Positions 13,138 to 13,179 of a stretch of DNA of 13,179 nt are shown here, piece by piece. Source of the DNA: Burkholderiaceae bacterium. GTDB taxonomy: Bacteria > Pseudomonadota > Gammaproteobacteria > Burkholderiales > Burkholderiaceae. The stretch is taken from the NCBI GenBank assembly GCA_947459465.1, contig CANHDS010000005.1:1-13179 (forward strand), written 5' to 3'. The first letter of the stretch is position 1, and the number at the start of each line of letters is the position of its first letter. A program made the translations under genes and the position numbers. Below the pieces are notes generated by a model that was not told the DNA's origin, did no database searches, and was given only the letters and a program-made list of their open reading frames with translations.

Positions 13138-13179
13138 CATGAAAGTCTATGGAGTGAACTCGATTGAAACTAGTACCTA

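Overview
The window looks like an ordinary chromosomal stretch of a betaproteobacterium, most likely Burkholderiaceae close to Polynucleobacter. This is inferred from protein resemblance (tctCBA with a Bug-type receptor, PepN, an HdrD-like Fe-S protein paired with a DUF3501 protein), short intergenic gaps and moderate base composition by eye. No database search was possible. I see no transposase, integrase, phage gene, CRISPR array, toxin-antitoxin pair or defence system.

Layout from left to right. (1) The N-terminal part of a bactofilin runs off the left edge. (2) A minus-strand trio encodes exported proteins: DUF2946, a periplasmic DsrE-like protein and the PCu(A)C copper chaperone. (3) A complete tctC-tctB-tctA tripartite tricarboxylate transporter follows, also on the minus strand. 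It has an intrinsic terminator after tctA, a second one between tctC and tctB, and a 184-bp upstream region rich in direct and inverted repeats. (4) Next are tRNA-Thr(CGU), pepN, and a TMEM165/GDT1-family membrane protein with two E-x-G-D-K-T motifs, probably a Mn2+ or Ca2+ exporter. All three are on the minus strand. (5) Divergent from these, on the plus strand, an Fe-S oxidoreductase with two ferredoxin-type clusters and two CCG-type domains is followed by a DUF3501 protein. (6) A minus-strand ProY-like amino acid permease is coupled through an ATGA overlap to alanine dehydrogenase. The 3' end of ald overlaps the DUF3501 gene tail to tail by 21 bp.

How the genes work together: the trio looks like periplasmic copper handling. 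tctCBA takes up an unidentified carboxylate. The permease plus Ald probably imports an amino acid (alanine or a related one) and deaminates it to pyruvate. The Fe-S/DUF3501 pair is a recurrent but functionally uncharacterised redox module and is the least understood part of the window.

No intergenic gap exceeds 300 bp. The largest is 4926-5109, described as the tct regulatory region. The most informative small-scale signals are the terminator inside the tct operon, the 12-bp tandem repeats upstream of tctC, the probable TTG start of the permease behind a leader hairpin, and the ald/DUF3501 overlap. I found nothing that I can honestly call a new system.
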